Source: RHKX01 sp963745755 (GTDB lineage: Bacteria; Actinomycetota; Thermoleophilia; Solirubrobacterales; 70-9). Taken from it: a stretch of DNA of 64,000 bases. The position numbers were made by a program, and so were the translations under genes. The notes under the pieces were generated by a model that was not told where the DNA came from, did not search any database, and saw only the letters and a program-made list of their open reading frames with translations. Below, one piece after another: positions 54,172 through 64,000 of this stretch (position 1 is the stretch's first letter; each line of letters starts with the position of its first letter). Location of the stretch: assembly GCA_963745755.1 (NCBI GenBank), contig CAVUYP010000001.1, positions 2,418,001 to 2,482,000 of the forward strand, written 5' to 3'.

Positions 54172-55116
54172 TGGAAGCGGCAGACTCGTGCCGGCCGCCG
54201 GCGGAGCAAGGCACGCGGCAAGAAGCCGCTCAGCGAGCGCGCCCGCTCCGAGCGCAGGCTCGGCTGGATGCTCTGCGCGCCGGCGGTGGTCGCGATGCTG
54301 CTCGTCACCGCGTATCCGATCATCTACGCCTTCGTCCTCTCCCTGCAGCGCTTCGACCTGCGCTTCCCCGACGAGCGCGAGTTCGTCGGGCTCAGCAACT
54401 ACGTCGACGTGCTCACCTCGAGCCTCTGGTGGACGGACGTCGCCAACACGCTCGGCGTGACGGTGGTCTCGGTCTCGATCGAGTTCGTGCTCGGAATGGC
54501 GATCGCGCTGCTCATGCACCGGGCGATCTTCGGCCGCGGCGTCGTCCGCACCTCGGTCCTGATCCCCTACGGGATCGTCACGGTCGTCGCGGCCTTCACC
54601 TGGCAGTTCGCCTTCCAGCCCGACACCGGCTTCGTCAACCAGCTCCCGTTCGTCGCCGACGACATGAACTGGTTCGGCGATCGCTTCAGCGCCTTCGCCG
54701 TGATCATCCTCGCCGAGATCTGGAAGACGACGCCGTTCATCGCGCTGCTGCTGCTGGCCGGGATGACGACGATCGACGACGGCCTCTACGAGGCGGCGAA
54801 GGTCGACGGCGCCAACGCCGATGCCAGCGCTTCTTCCGGATCACCCTGCCGTTGATGAAGCCGGCGATCCTCGTGGCGCTGCTGTTCCGCACCCTCGACG
54901 CGTTCCGGGTCTTCGACTCGATCTTCGTGATGACCCGCGGCTCGGTCGACACCGAATCGGTCTCGATCCTCGGCTACAACCAACTCATATCGAGGCTCAA
55001 CCTCGGCCTCGGCTCGGCGGTCTCGGTGCTGATCTTCCTCGTCGTGCTCGATGCATCGCGTTCCTGTTCGTCAAGGGCTTCGGCACCACGGTTCCCGGCA
55101 AGGAGGAGGACGCTAG
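54171..55116 (+). CDS. sugar ABC transporter permease, MalF type, frameshifted as read
   Basis: ATG 54171 overlaps the binding-protein stop (TGATG). After an early shift near 54205 the frame carries six-helix permease features: WMLCAPAVVAMLLVTAYPII, ANTLGVTVVSVSIEFVLGMA, the cytoplasmic EAA-type loop LYEAAKVDGANA, then (after a shift near 54822) FFRITLPLMKPAILVALLFR and the last helices to KGFGTTVPGKEED. About 310 residues corrected. The stop is placed near 55114-55116, where a TAG precedes the next ATG, but the frame there also needs adjustment. Confidence 0.8.
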
Positions 55117-55983
55117 ATGGCGACCGACCGACCACCGCCCAGGACCGGATCTTCTGGCTGCTCGGCATCGTCGTCGTCGTCTTCTACGCGCTGTTCCCGG
55201 TGCTCTGGATCGTCTCGCTGTCGCTGAAGACGCCGGCGACGGTGACCGAGACCGAACGAGGGCTTCTGCGAGTGCTGATCCCCAGCGACGCGACCTTCAA
55301 GAACTACGAGGCGCTGTTCAAGGACGGGCTCGACGGCCCGTTCCTGAAGCCGCTGATCAACTCGATCGGCATCGCGCTGATCGCGACCCTGATCGCGATC
55401 GTGCTCGCCTCGTTCGCCGCCTACGCGATCGCCCGGCTCGAGTTCCCGGGCAAGACGCTGGTCCTCGGCGGCGCGCTGGCGATCGCGATGTTCCCGCCGA
55501 TCTCGACCGTCGGCCCGCTGTTCGACATGTGGCGCTCGCTCGGCCTCTACGACACCTGGCCGGGCCTGATCATCCCCTACCTGAGCTTCTCGCTGCCGCT
55601 CGCGATCTACACGCTCGTCGCCTTCTTCCGGGAGATCCCCTGGGACCTCGAACAGGCGGCCCAGGTCGACGGGGCGACGCCGTTTCAGGCGTTCCGCAAG
55701 GTGATCGTGCCGCTCGCGACGCCGGGCGATGTTCACCGCGGCGATCCTCGTCTTCATCTTCGCCTGGAACGACTTCCTGTTCGCGATCTCGCTGACCAGC
55801 TCCGACGCCTCGCGCACGGTGCCGGCGGCGCTCGCCTTCTTCACCGGCGACTCCCAGTTCACCCAGCCGTTCGCGAACATCGCGGCGGCCGCGGTGATCG
55901 TGACGATCCCGATCATCATCTTCGTACTGATCTTCCAGCGACGGATCGTCGCCGGACTTACCTCCGGCGCCGTCAAGGGCTAG
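55117..55983 (+). CDS. sugar ABC transporter permease, MalG type, frameshifted as read
   Basis: ATG 55117 (MATDRP), then after a shift near 55137 the frame reads IFWLLGIVVVVFYALFPVLW, SIGIALIATLIAIVLASFAA, YAIARLEFPGKTLVLGG and the EAA-like loop WDLEQAAQVDGATPFQAF. After another shift near 55730 it ends MFTAAILVFIFAWNDFLFAI and FQRRIVAGLTSGAVKG at 55981-55983. Six helices, about 288 residues. Together with the preceding permease it forms the channel for the sugar importer. Confidence 0.82.
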
Positions 55984-56000
55984 AGGAGGAGACCCGACCG

Positions 56001-57272
<1,272 letters not shown>

Positions 57273-57280
<8 letters not shown>

Positions 57281-58209
57281 GCGCCTCGCGGAGGCGTTCG
57301 ATCACGTCCTCGCCCCAGTCGTGGGTGCGGAGCAGCATGTAGCGATCGCGGGCGACTCGTATGTAGGCGTCGGCTTCGGTGCTGTCGCCGATCAGGTCGG
57401 CCTCCCGCAGCGCCTCGACGACGGGGACGAACTCGTCGCGGAACCAGGCCTCGGCGACCTCGCGGCGGTCGCGGGGCTCGCCAAGCCCCTGGATCAGCCG
57501 GAAGCCCCACGCTTCGACCGCCTCGGCAAGCTCCGCGTAGCCGATCGCCGGGTCGCGGAAGCTGATCCGCCGGCGCTCGTCGGGGGTCAGCGGCACCCGC
57601 TCGGCGAACAGCCGCTCGTGTCCCTTCGCCGGCAGGTCGGCGAGGCTCAGCTCGCGTTCGGGGAGACGCGGGTCGTGACCTCGGTGACGTAAGCCTCGAT
57701 CACCTCGCGCCGCGAGGTGGCGGGCGACCGAGACCCGGTGGTGGCCGTCGACGACGAAATGCAGCCCGCCGACCCGAAGGACCTCGATCGGCGGCATCCC
57801 CTCACCGCGCCGCTGGGCGGCGTTGATCCGTTGCCAGCGGGCCGGACCCGGCGCTGCGCGGCCGGAAGTCGCGGTCGAACTCGCCGGCACGGTCGACCGA
57901 GCCGACGATCGTCTCGAGCGGGATCGTCCGCAGCCCGATCCGCCGCTCGCCGGTGCGCCCGAGCGCCGTGACGACCTCCTCGAACGGCAGCAGCGTGCTG
58001 ACGTCGCCGGGCTGGCCGCGCAGCCGCGACGCGAGCCGGGCCAGCGCCGCGCGACGGCGGGCCCGGTTGAAGTCGCTCTGCGCGTCCTGGCTTGTGAACC
58101 CGGTGTCGATCGGCTCAGTCTGCCCGAACGGGCGCGGCGACCGCGGCCGCGGGCGGCCACGCTCCGCTTCGTGGCCGCAACCGATGAGCGACGAATAGTT
58201 CACAACCAT
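57273..58209 (-). CDS. ParB/sulfiredoxin-fold protein, frameshifted as read
   Basis: A hydrophilic protein of about 300 residues. The N-terminal part reads TGFTSQDAQSDFNRARRRAA, VSTLLPFEEVVTALGRTGER and IPLETIVGSVDRAGEFDRDF; after a shift near 57855 it continues RWQRINAAQRRGEGMPPIEV and VVDGHHRVSVARHLA, the D-G-H-H-R motif of the ParB-like nuclease/sulfiredoxin fold. Another shift near 57705 leads to the C-terminal part ending DWGEDVIERLREALS. It is not a classic partition ParB (no ParA nearby, no central helix-turn-helix block seen). Start ATG 58209 lies inside a perfect dyad; an alternative later start may be hidden by error. Function unknown. Confidence 0.7.
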
Positions 58210-58227
58210 TGTGAGATGTTCGTCGCT
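58187..58227. promoter_or_regulatory. 41-bp perfectly centred dyad between divergent genes
   Basis: AGCGACGAA and TTCGTCGCT (outer arms, 58187-58195 and 58219-58227) and TCACAA and TTGTGA (inner arms, 58200-58205 and 58209-58214) share one centre at 58207 with equal 4-base gaps. This symmetry is far stronger than surrounding sequence. It covers the start of the ParB-like gene and lies 35 bases before the flavodoxin start, so it is a likely operator for one or both. Confidence 0.65.
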
Positions 58228-58261
58228 GAGGCGAGGTTGCGGCCCGGATATCGTTGTGGGC

Positions 58262-58776
58262 GTGAACGTCCTCGTCGCCCATGCCTCCAAGCACGGCTCG
58301 ACCGCCGAGATCGCCGATGCGATCGCCGCCGAGCTCCGCGAGCGCGGACTCGACGCCGATTCGACCTCCGCCGACGACGTCGCCGGGCTCGGCGGCTACG
58401 ACGCGGTCGTCCTCGGCAGCGCCGTCTACATGAAGCGCTGGCGCGGCGACGGCCGGCGCTTCCTCCGCAAGCACGGCAAGCGGCTCTCGGCGATGCCGTT
58501 CTGGGTGTTCAGCTCGGGCCCGGTCGGCGACCCCGCCAAGGACGACGCCGTCCTGGCAGGAGCCGAAGCGGACGATCGCCAGGGCCGAGAAGCTCGGTGC
58601 CCGCGACCATGCCGTCTTCGGCGGCCGCATGCCGAAGGAGCCGCGCGGCCGGGCCCAGCAGGGCGATGGTCGAGGGGACTCCGCCCGAGTATCGCGACCG
58701 CCGCGACTGGGACCGGATCCGCGCCTGGGCGGCGGGCGTCGCCGAGGCGCTGGGGGCGCCTCCGGCGGCCCCATAG
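58262..58776 (+). CDS. flavodoxin-like protein, frameshifted as read
   Basis: GTG 58262 (MNVLVAHASKHGSTAEIADA) has the FMN phosphate loop of flavodoxins in HASKHGSTAEIA. Then AVVLGSAVYMKRWRGDGRRF and PFWVFSSGPVGDPAKDDAV follow, which resemble the flavodoxin domain of HemG-like menaquinone-dependent protoporphyrinogen oxidases. After shifts near 58557 and 58663 the frame continues AEKLGARDHAVFGGRMPKEP, PPEYRDRRDWDRIRAWA to 58774-58776. Length about 171. A haem role is suggested by family only; other flavodoxin functions are possible. Confidence 0.78.
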
Positions 58777-58796
58777 CGACCGGTCCGGCGGCGGCT

Positions 58797-58824
58797 TTGC
58801 GCAGCCGCGACGTCCTGCTAGCAT
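58797..58824 (+). promoter_or_regulatory. possible promoter for the rpmJ-rpoA cluster
   Basis: TTGCGC (58797-58802), 16-base spacer and TAGCAT (58819-58824), in the gap between the flavodoxin stop and rpmJ. A promoter is expected here because the usual upstream genes are missing. Confidence 0.45.
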
Positions 58825-58916
58825 GCCCGTTCGGCCTCAGGGCCGTCCGATACCGCCTGCCATCCGATTCCTGGGATGACGCGGGCCACCTCAAGTCCGA
58901 TAGAAAGCCGGAAGCG

Positions 58917-59030
58917 ATGAAGGTTCGAGCCTCCGTAAAACCGATGTGCGAACGATGCCAGGTCATCCGGCGGCGCGGCCGCGTGCTCGTGATCTGCTCG
59001 AACCCGCGTCACAAGCAGAGGCAGGGCTAG
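58917..59030 (+). CDS. rpmJ: 50S ribosomal protein L36
   Basis: A 37-residue zinc protein, too short for most gene finders: MKVRASVKPMCERCQVIRRR then RVLVICSNPRHKQRQG. Zinc ligands are C11, C14, C27 and H32. It starts 93 bases after the possible -10 and ends 3 bases before rpsM. infA, normally just upstream, is absent. Confidence 0.96.
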   Translation: MKVRASVKPMCERCQVIRRRGRVLVICSNPRHKQRQG

Positions 59031-59033
59031 ACG

Positions 59034-59417
59034 ATGGCACGGATCGCAGGGGTCAATCTCCCGCTCAACAAGCGGGTCGAGGTCGGACTGACGTACGTCC
59101 ACGGCATCGGCAGCTCGACTGCGAAGAAGATCCTCGCCGACACCGGCGTCGATGCGGACACGCGGGTCGGCGACCTGACCGAGGACGAGGTCATCAAGCT
59201 TCGCGAGGCGGTCGAGTCCTTCCCGGTCGAGGGCGACCTGCGGCGGGAGCGCTCGCAGAACGTCAAGCGACTGATGGAGATCGGCTCCTACCGCGGCCTT
59301 CGCCACCGGCGCGGCCTGCCGGTCAACGGCCAGCGAACGAAGACGAACGCCCGCGGCCGCAAGGGCCCGAAGAAGATGAGCGTGACCGGCCGCAAGAAGG
59401 CGCCGACGCCGAAGTGA
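59034..59417 (+). CDS. rpsM: 30S ribosomal protein S13
   Basis: A 127-residue S13 with MARIAGVNLPLNKRVEVGLT, YVHGIGSSTAKKIL and the basic C-terminal GLPVNGQRTKTNARGRKGPK. Intersubunit bridge protein. Frame intact, as for all following genes in the window. Confidence 0.97.
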   Translation: MARIAGVNLPLNKRVEVGLTYVHGIGSSTAKKILADTGVDADTRVGDLTEDEVIKLREAVESFPVEGDLRRERSQNVKRLMEIGSYRGLRHRRGLPVNGQRTKTNARGRKGPKKMSVTGRKKAPTPK

Positions 59418-59452
59418 TGCAGCCGACCATCCACCGAGTGAGGATTTCCTAG

Positions 59453-59851
59453 ATGCCGCAACCCAAGCGAGGCGCGGGCCGCTCCAAGCGCCGCGTGCGC
59501 AAGAACGTCCCGTTCGGACAGGCGCACGTCAAGACCAGCTTCAACAACACGATCGTCACCCTGACCGATCCGGAGGGCAACGTGCTCGCCTGGGAGTCCG
59601 CCGGCAGCGCCGGCTTCAAGGGCTCCCGCAAGTCGACGCCGTTTGCCGCCCAGGTGACCGCCGACAACGCCGCCCGCAAGGGCATGGAGCACGGCCTCGA
59701 GCGCGTCGAGGTCCACGCCAAGGGCGCCGGCTCCGGTCGCGAGACCGCGATCAGGGCTCTGCAGGCCGCCGGTCTGCAGGTGACGACCGTCAAGGACGTG
59801 ACCCCGCAGGCGCACAACGGCTGCCGCCCGAAGAAGCGGAGGCGAGTCTAG
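59453..59851 (+). CDS. rpsK: 30S ribosomal protein S11
   Basis: A 132-residue S11 with AHVKTSFNNTIVTLTDPEGN, SRKSTPFAAQVTADNAARK and the end TPQAHNGCRPKKRRRV. Contacts mRNA at the E site. It follows rpsM by 35 bases. Confidence 0.98.
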   Translation: MPQPKRGAGRSKRRVRKNVPFGQAHVKTSFNNTIVTLTDPEGNVLAWESAGSAGFKGSRKSTPFAAQVTADNAARKGMEHGLERVEVHAKGAGSGRETAIRALQAAGLQVTTVKDVTPQAHNGCRPKKRRRV

Positions 59852-59853
59852 GC

Positions 59854-60474
59854 ATGGCCCGCGACACCGGACCGCAGTGCAAGCAGTGCCGCCGCGAGGG
59901 ACAGAAGCTGTTCCTGAAGGGCGAGCGCTGCCTGACCGACAAGTGTGGCGTCGAGCGCCGCTCCTACCCGCCGGGTGAGCACGGTCGCGGCCGGCTGCGC
60001 GCGTCCGAGTACCGCCAGCAGCTTCGCGAGAAGCAGAAGGCCCGCCGCTTCTACCAGGTCCTCGAGAAGCAGTTCCGCGCCTACTACGACAAGGCCTCGC
60101 GCCAGGACGGCGTCACCGGCGAGAACCTGTTGCGGCTGCTCGAGCGCCGCTTCGACAACGTCCTGGTCCGGCTCGGCTTCGCCGCATCGCGGCGCCAGGC
60201 CCGGCAGCTGATCCGACACGGCCACTGGCAGATCAACGGCCGCCGCGTCGACATCCCCAGCTACCAGGTGAAGCCCGACGACGTGATCTCGATCAAGTCG
60301 GGCTCCGACTCCGAGACGACCGTCCGCGTCGCCACCGAACTGATTTCAACCGTGCCCCCATGGCTGCAGGCCGATCACGACTCGCTCACCGCGAAGGTGT
60401 TGCGACTCCCCGAGCGGGACGAGATCGACTCGCCGATTTCCGAGCAGCTCATCGTCGAGCTGTACTCGAAGTAG
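59854..60474 (+). CDS. rpsD: 30S ribosomal protein S4, zinc-binding form
   Basis: A 206-residue S4. The N-terminus has C9-x2-C12 and C26-x4-C31 (GPQCKQCRREG, RCLTDKCGVERR), a zinc knuckle seen in many Gram-positive S4 proteins. The S4 RNA-binding domain includes RLGFAASRRQARQLIRHGHW. In some bacteria it represses the alpha operon; no leader site was identified. Confidence 0.97.
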   Translation: MARDTGPQCKQCRREGQKLFLKGERCLTDKCGVERRSYPPGEHGRGRLRASEYRQQLREKQKARRFYQVLEKQFRAYYDKASRQDGVTGENLLRLLERRFDNVLVRLGFAASRRQARQLIRHGHWQINGRRVDIPSYQVKPDDVISIKSGSDSETTVRVATELISTVPPWLQADHDSLTAKVLRLPERDEIDSPISEQLIVELYSK

Positions 60475-60506
60475 GGGCTCCGAAAACCGCGACGGAAGGA
60501 AGCGCT

Positions 60507-61469
60507 ATGACCACCCTGCCCGAATTTCAGACTCCGACGATCTCCGCCGAGGAGGTCGACGACAACCAGGGCTCGTTCACGATCGAGCCGCTCGACAAGG
60601 GCTTCGGCTACACGTACGGCAACAGCCTCCGGCGCGTGCTGCTCTCGTCGCTGAAGGGCGCGGCGATCACCAGCGTCCGGATCGAGGGCGTCGCCCACGA
60701 GTTCTCGAGCATTGCCGGGGTCAAGGAGGACGTCACCGACATCATCCTCAACCTCAAGGACATCGTCGTCCGCATGCACACCGACGCCGACGTCGTCGAG
60801 GTGCCGCTGGTCGCGACCGGTCCCGGCGAGATCACCGCCGGTGACCTCGAGACCCCCGCCGGCGTCGAGATCCTCAACCCCGAGGCGCCGATCGCCACGC
60901 TCGAGAAGAAGACCAAGCTCGAGATGTACCTGACGGTCGGCCGCGGCCGCGGCTACTCGCCGGCCGAGGACAACAAGACCGAGGACCAGCCGATCGGGGT
61001 CATTCCGATCGACTCGATCTTCTCGCCGATCAAGCGCGCGTCCTACCGGGTCGACTCCTCGCGAGTCGGTCAGCGCACCGACTTCGACAAGCTCTCGCTG
61101 CAGCTCGAGACCGACGGCTCGATCGAGCCCGGGGCGGCTCTGCGGGAGGCGGCCGAGCTGATGATCGCCAGCCTGGCGATCTTCACCGACGCCGATCGCG
61201 TCGAGGAGCTCACCCAGACCAACGGCGCCGAGCCGGAGGCCGCCGAGGAGGCGGGCGCCGGATCGGGCGGCGACGACCGGCTGATCGAGGAGCTCGAGAT
61301 CGGCGTCCGCGCCTACAACTGCCTGAAGCGGGCCGGGGTGCAGACGATCGGCGACCTGCAGGCGAAGTCCGAGTCGGAGCTGAAGGCGATCCCGAACTTC
61401 GGCGAGCGCTCGATCGAGGAGGTCATCGAGGCGATGCACGGCCTCGGTCTCGATCTCCGCGACGAGTAG
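60507..61469 (+). CDS. rpoA: DNA-directed RNA polymerase subunit alpha
   Basis: A 320-residue alpha subunit. ATG 60507 (MTTLPEFQTPTISAEEVDDN) is chosen over open upstream codons inside rpsD. The dimerising N-terminal domain includes GFGYTYGNSLRRVLLSSLKG. An Ala/Glu/Gly linker (about 238-256) leads to the C-terminal domain with EELEIGVRAYNCLKRAGVQT and FGERSIEEVIEAMHGLGLDL, which contacts UP elements and activators. Confidence 0.98.
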   Translation: MTTLPEFQTPTISAEEVDDNQGSFTIEPLDKGFGYTYGNSLRRVLLSSLKGAAITSVRIEGVAHEFSSIAGVKEDVTDIILNLKDIVVRMHTDADVVEVPLVATGPGEITAGDLETPAGVEILNPEAPIATLEKKTKLEMYLTVGRGRGYSPAEDNKTEDQPIGVIPIDSIFSPIKRASYRVDSSRVGQRTDFDKLSLQLETDGSIEPGAALREAAELMIASLAIFTDADRVEELTQTNGAEPEAAEEAGAGSGGDDRLIEELEIGVRAYNCLKRAGVQTIGDLQAKSESELKAIPNFGERSIEEVIEAMHGLGLDLRDE

Positions 61470-61510
61470 CCTGCACCGCGACGCCGGACCGAGACAGGAG
61501 TCGAGCAGCG

Positions 61511-61864
61511 ATGCGCCACAAGAAGAACCGACACAAGCTGAGCCGCGACGCGGCTCATCGCAAGTCGCTGATGAAGAACCTGTCCCGGCAGCTGTTCGAG
61601 CACGAGCGGATCCAGACGAGCCAGGCGAAGGCGAAGGCCGTCAAGCCCGAGGTCGAGCGGATGATCACGATCGCCAAGCGCGGCGATCTGCATTCGCGCC
61701 GCCTGCTGCTCTCGCGGCTCGGCCAGGACAAGTTCATCGTTCACAAGCTGGTCGACGAGATCGCGCCGCGATACAGCGAGCGCCCCGGCGGCTACACGCG
61801 GATCGTCAAGCTCGGCCCGCGCCGTTCCGATTCGACGGAGATGGTCTACCTCGAGCTGGTCTAG
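61511..61864 (+). CDS. rplQ: 50S ribosomal protein L17
   Basis: A 117-residue L17 with MRHKKNRHKLSRDAAHRKSL and LFEHERIQTSQAKAKAVKPE, ending GPRRSDSTEMVYLELV. Position after rpoA is universal. It is 12 bases before truA. Confidence 0.97.
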   Translation: MRHKKNRHKLSRDAAHRKSLMKNLSRQLFEHERIQTSQAKAKAVKPEVERMITIAKRGDLHSRRLLLSRLGQDKFIVHKLVDEIAPRYSERPGGYTRIVKLGPRRSDSTEMVYLELV

Positions 61865-61876
61865 ACGGGCCGCCGG

Positions 61877-62608
61877 ATGGCGACCTACCGGCTAGATCTC
61901 GCCTACGACGGCTCCCGGTTCAGCGGCTGGGCGGTTCAGCCCGGACGGCGCACGGTCCAGGGCGAGCTCGAGGATGCGCTCGGCAGGGTGCTCGGCGAGC
62001 CGGCCGCGCTGCGCGTCGCCGGCCGGACCGACGCCGGCGTCCACGCGATCGCCCAGGTCGCGTCGTTCGTCACCGAGCGGCCCGTCCCGGCGACGCTCGG
62101 CCGTGCCCTGAACGCGCTCACCGGCCCCGACCTCGCCGTCTGGGAGGTCGCCGCAGCGCCCGGGTTCGATGCCCGCCGCGACGCCCGCTCGCGGCGCTAC
62201 CGCTACCGGGTCGAGGTCGCCCGGCCGCCGAGCCCGTTCGAGCGGCGGCGGGCGCTGAGTAGACCCGGGCCGCTCGACCGCGAGGCGCTGGCGGCCTGCG
62301 CGGCGATGCTGCCCGGCACCCACGACTTCACGGCGTTCACGCCGACCGAGACCGATCACGTCCGCTTCGAGCGCGACGTCCTCGAGGCCGGCTGGCGGCA
62401 GGAGGGGGAGCGGATCATCGCCTTCGAGATCGAGGCGGACGCGTTCATGCGCAACATGGTCCGCGTCCTCGTCGGGACGATGCTCGAGGTCGGCGCGGGC
62501 CGCCGCGGTCGCGAGGACTTCCGGCGCCTGCTCGGCGGTGCCCGACGGGCGGAGGCGGGCGAAACGGCCCCGCCACACGGCCTCTATCTGACCGGCGTCG
62601 TCTACTGA
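61877..62608 (+). CDS. truA: tRNA pseudouridine(38-40) synthase
   Basis: A 243-residue TruA with the catalytic D52 in RVAGRTDAGVHAIAQV. Also YRLDLAYDGSRFSGWAVQPG at the start and EIEADAFMRNMVRVLVGTML later. It isomerises uridines in the tRNA anticodon arm. Commonly linked to rplQ in Actinomycetota. Frame intact. Confidence 0.96.
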   Translation: MATYRLDLAYDGSRFSGWAVQPGRRTVQGELEDALGRVLGEPAALRVAGRTDAGVHAIAQVASFVTERPVPATLGRALNALTGPDLAVWEVAAAPGFDARRDARSRRYRYRVEVARPPSPFERRRALSRPGPLDREALAACAAMLPGTHDFTAFTPTETDHVRFERDVLEAGWRQEGERIIAFEIEADAFMRNMVRVLVGTMLEVGAGRRGREDFRRLLGGARRAEAGETAPPHGLYLTGVVY

Positions 62609-62647
62609 TCCCGGCGCCGCGACCGCGCCGCTCGTAGAATCGATCCG

Positions 62648-63466
62648 GTGCGGGTTCTGCTCACCAACGACGATGGAATCGGCGCCTCCGGTCTGCAGGC
62701 GCTGCGCCGCGCCCTGCTCGAGATCGACGGCATCGAGCTGCACGTCATCGCGCCCGACTCGAACCGCAGCGCCACCGCCCGCTCGATCACGACCCGGTCG
62801 CCGCTCTGGATCGAGGAGGTCAGCTTCGACGACGGCACCGTCGGCTACGCGACCGACGGCACACCGGTCGACTGCGTCCGCTTCGCCGACCTCGGCCTGA
62901 TCGGGGAGCGGCCGGAGCTGATCGTCTCCGGGATCAACCACGGCTCGAACCTCGGCGACGACGTCACCTATTCGGGCACGGTCGCGGCGGCCTTGGAGGG
63001 AATCGTCCTCGGGATCCCGGCGATCGCGGTCTCCCAGCAATCGCTGGCGCGCGAGATGGACTTCCGGCTCGGCCGCCGCTTCGACTTCACCGTCTCGGCA
63101 CCGCTCGCCGCCGCCCTGGCGGCGATCGTCGCCGACGGCAGGCTTCCGGCCGGGACCCTGCTGAACGTCAACTGCCCGGCCGAGCACCCGGGTGGGATCG
63201 AAGTGACCCGGCTCGGCAAGCGGCTCTACAACGACGAGCTCAAGCAGGTCGACGAGGACAGCGAGGGTCGCAGGCGGTACCAGATCTACGGCTACGACCC
63301 GGGCTTCGAGGACGAGGCGGGGACCGACCTGGCGGCGATCGCCCGCGGCAAGGTCGCGATCACGCCGATCCACTTCGACCTCACCGACCATCCAAGCCTC
63401 GACACCGTTCGCGACCTGCGCCTCGAGGGAGCGCTCGAGCGGGTCCTGGAGACGGTCGGGGCGTGA
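62648..63466 (+). CDS. surE: 5'-nucleotidase SurE
   Basis: A 272-residue SurE phosphatase. GTG 62648 (MRVLLTNDDGIGASGLQALR) has the metal-binding D8-D9 pair; APDSNRSATARSIT and SGINHGSNLGDDVTYSGTVA complete the active site. It dephosphorylates nucleoside 5'/3'-monophosphates, often in stationary phase. Stop at 63464-63466 overlaps the ligA GTG by 4 bases (GTGA). Confidence 0.96.
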   Translation: MRVLLTNDDGIGASGLQALRRALLEIDGIELHVIAPDSNRSATARSITTRSPLWIEEVSFDDGTVGYATDGTPVDCVRFADLGLIGERPELIVSGINHGSNLGDDVTYSGTVAAALEGIVLGIPAIAVSQQSLAREMDFRLGRRFDFTVSAPLAAALAAIVADGRLPAGTLLNVNCPAEHPGGIEVTRLGKRLYNDELKQVDEDSEGRRRYQIYGYDPGFEDEAGTDLAAIARGKVAITPIHFDLTDHPSLDTVRDLRLEGALERVLETVGA

Positions 63467-64000
63467 GCGGGGATCGGGTCGCGGCCGCCCGGAGCGCCGA
63501 GCTCCGGGAGCGGATCGCCGAGCTCGATCACGCCTACTACCTGCTCGACGATCCGCTCGTCGGCGACGACGTCTACGACGCGCTGCTCGACGAGCTGCGC
63601 TCGATCGAGGCCGCCAATCCGGAGCTGCGGACGCCGGACTCGCCGACTCAGCGGGTCGGCGGCGAGCCCGTCGAGGGGTTCGAGGAATACGAGCACCTCG
63701 AGCCGATGCTCTCGCTCGGCAATGCCCGCAGCGCCGAGGAGCTGGAGGCGTGGGAGGGGCGGATTCGCAACCTGCTCAAGCGCTTCGACATCGCCGCCGG
63801 GACGATCAGCTACGTCACCGAACCGAAGATCGACGGGCTGGCGATCTCGCTCACCTACGAGGACGGCGTCTTCGCCCGCGGCACGACTCGCGGCGACGGC
63901 CGGATCGGCGAGGACGTCACCCACAACCTGCGAACGATCCGCTCGATTCCGCTGCGGATTCCCGACCCACCGGAGCTGATCGAGGTCCGTGGCGAGATCT
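63463..64000 (+). CDS. ligA: NAD-dependent DNA ligase, N-terminal part
   Basis: The first 179 residues of LigA; the gene runs off the right edge. GTG 63463 overlaps the surE stop. The Ia domain (LDHAYYLLDDPLVGDDVYDA, TPDSPTQRVGG) for NAD binding is followed by the adenylation motif TEPKIDGLAISL with the AMP-accepting K122, then RGTTRGDGRIGEDVTHNLRT. The usual Cys/Glu before Lys-x-Asp-Gly appears here as Thr-Glu-Pro. It seals nicks in replication and repair. Confidence 0.95.
   Translation, partial: MSGDRVAAARSAELRERIAELDHAYYLLDDPLVGDDVYDALLDELRSIEAANPELRTPDSPTQRVGGEPVEGFEEYEHLEPMLSLGNARSAEELEAWEGRIRNLLKRFDIAAGTISYVTEPKIDGLAISLTYEDGVFARGTTRGDGRIGEDVTHNLRTIRSIPLRIPDPPELIEVRGEI

Overview
The window is high-GC bacterial chromosome built around the ribosomal and RNA polymerase gene cluster. 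The gene order (rpmG-secE-nusG-rplKA-rplJL-rpoBC-rpsLG-fusA-tuf-rpsJ...secY-adk-map...rpmJ-rpsMKD-rpoA-rplQ-truA), zinc-type S14, S4, L33 and L36, frequent GTG/TTG starts, tRNAs without encoded CCA and a MarR/OmpR regulatory repertoire point to Actinomycetota. Exported Gly-X-Y and Lys-rich beta-helix proteins and charged tails on ribosomal proteins make a deep lineage such as Thermoleophilia my best guess; that placement is inference, not proof.

Bases 1-17070 are a mixed housekeeping region: the end of a sensor kinase with its response regulator, glutamyl-Q tRNA(Asp) synthetase, a methyltransferase, a GAF/degenerate-GGDEF protein, a 2-hydroxyacid dehydrogenase, glycosyltransferases, Lon opposite a MarR regulator, a family 5 uracil-DNA glycosylase, PgsA, FolE2, the primary sigma factor, two exported structural proteins, and tRNAs Thr(CGT), Tyr(GTA) and Thr(GGT). 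Intergenic repeats collect at convergent gene ends: a 26-bp tandem repeat, a dispersed 51-54 bp palindrome with copies at 6.2 and 30.9 kb, and a 67-bp hairpin-bearing tandem duplication.

Bases 17267-48079 carry translation, transcription and secretion genes. Promoter- and attenuator-like structures sit before rplJ, rpoB and fusA. An opposite-strand pair of related four-helix membrane proteins lies between rpsG and fusA. Several proteins carry unusual charged extensions: S17 (about 140 residues N-terminal), L5 (about 70 C-terminal), S5, L10 and SecE.

From 48.1 to 58.8 kb the conserved secY-adk-map-infA-rpmJ series is interrupted twice, by a secreted choice-of-anchor-L/Asp-Gly-repeat protein between secY and adk, and by an alpha-glucoside operon (GH13 enzyme, lipoprotein, two permeases, ATPase) plus a ParB-fold protein and a flavodoxin between map and rpmJ. 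infA is absent from its usual place. The cluster resumes at rpmJ and ends with truA, surE and the start of ligA.

The stretch 42.7-58.7 kb is dense in single-base frameshifts, even in rplX, rplF, rplR, rplO and secY. Because these genes are essential, I read the shifts as uncorrected sequence errors and annotate whole genes across them.
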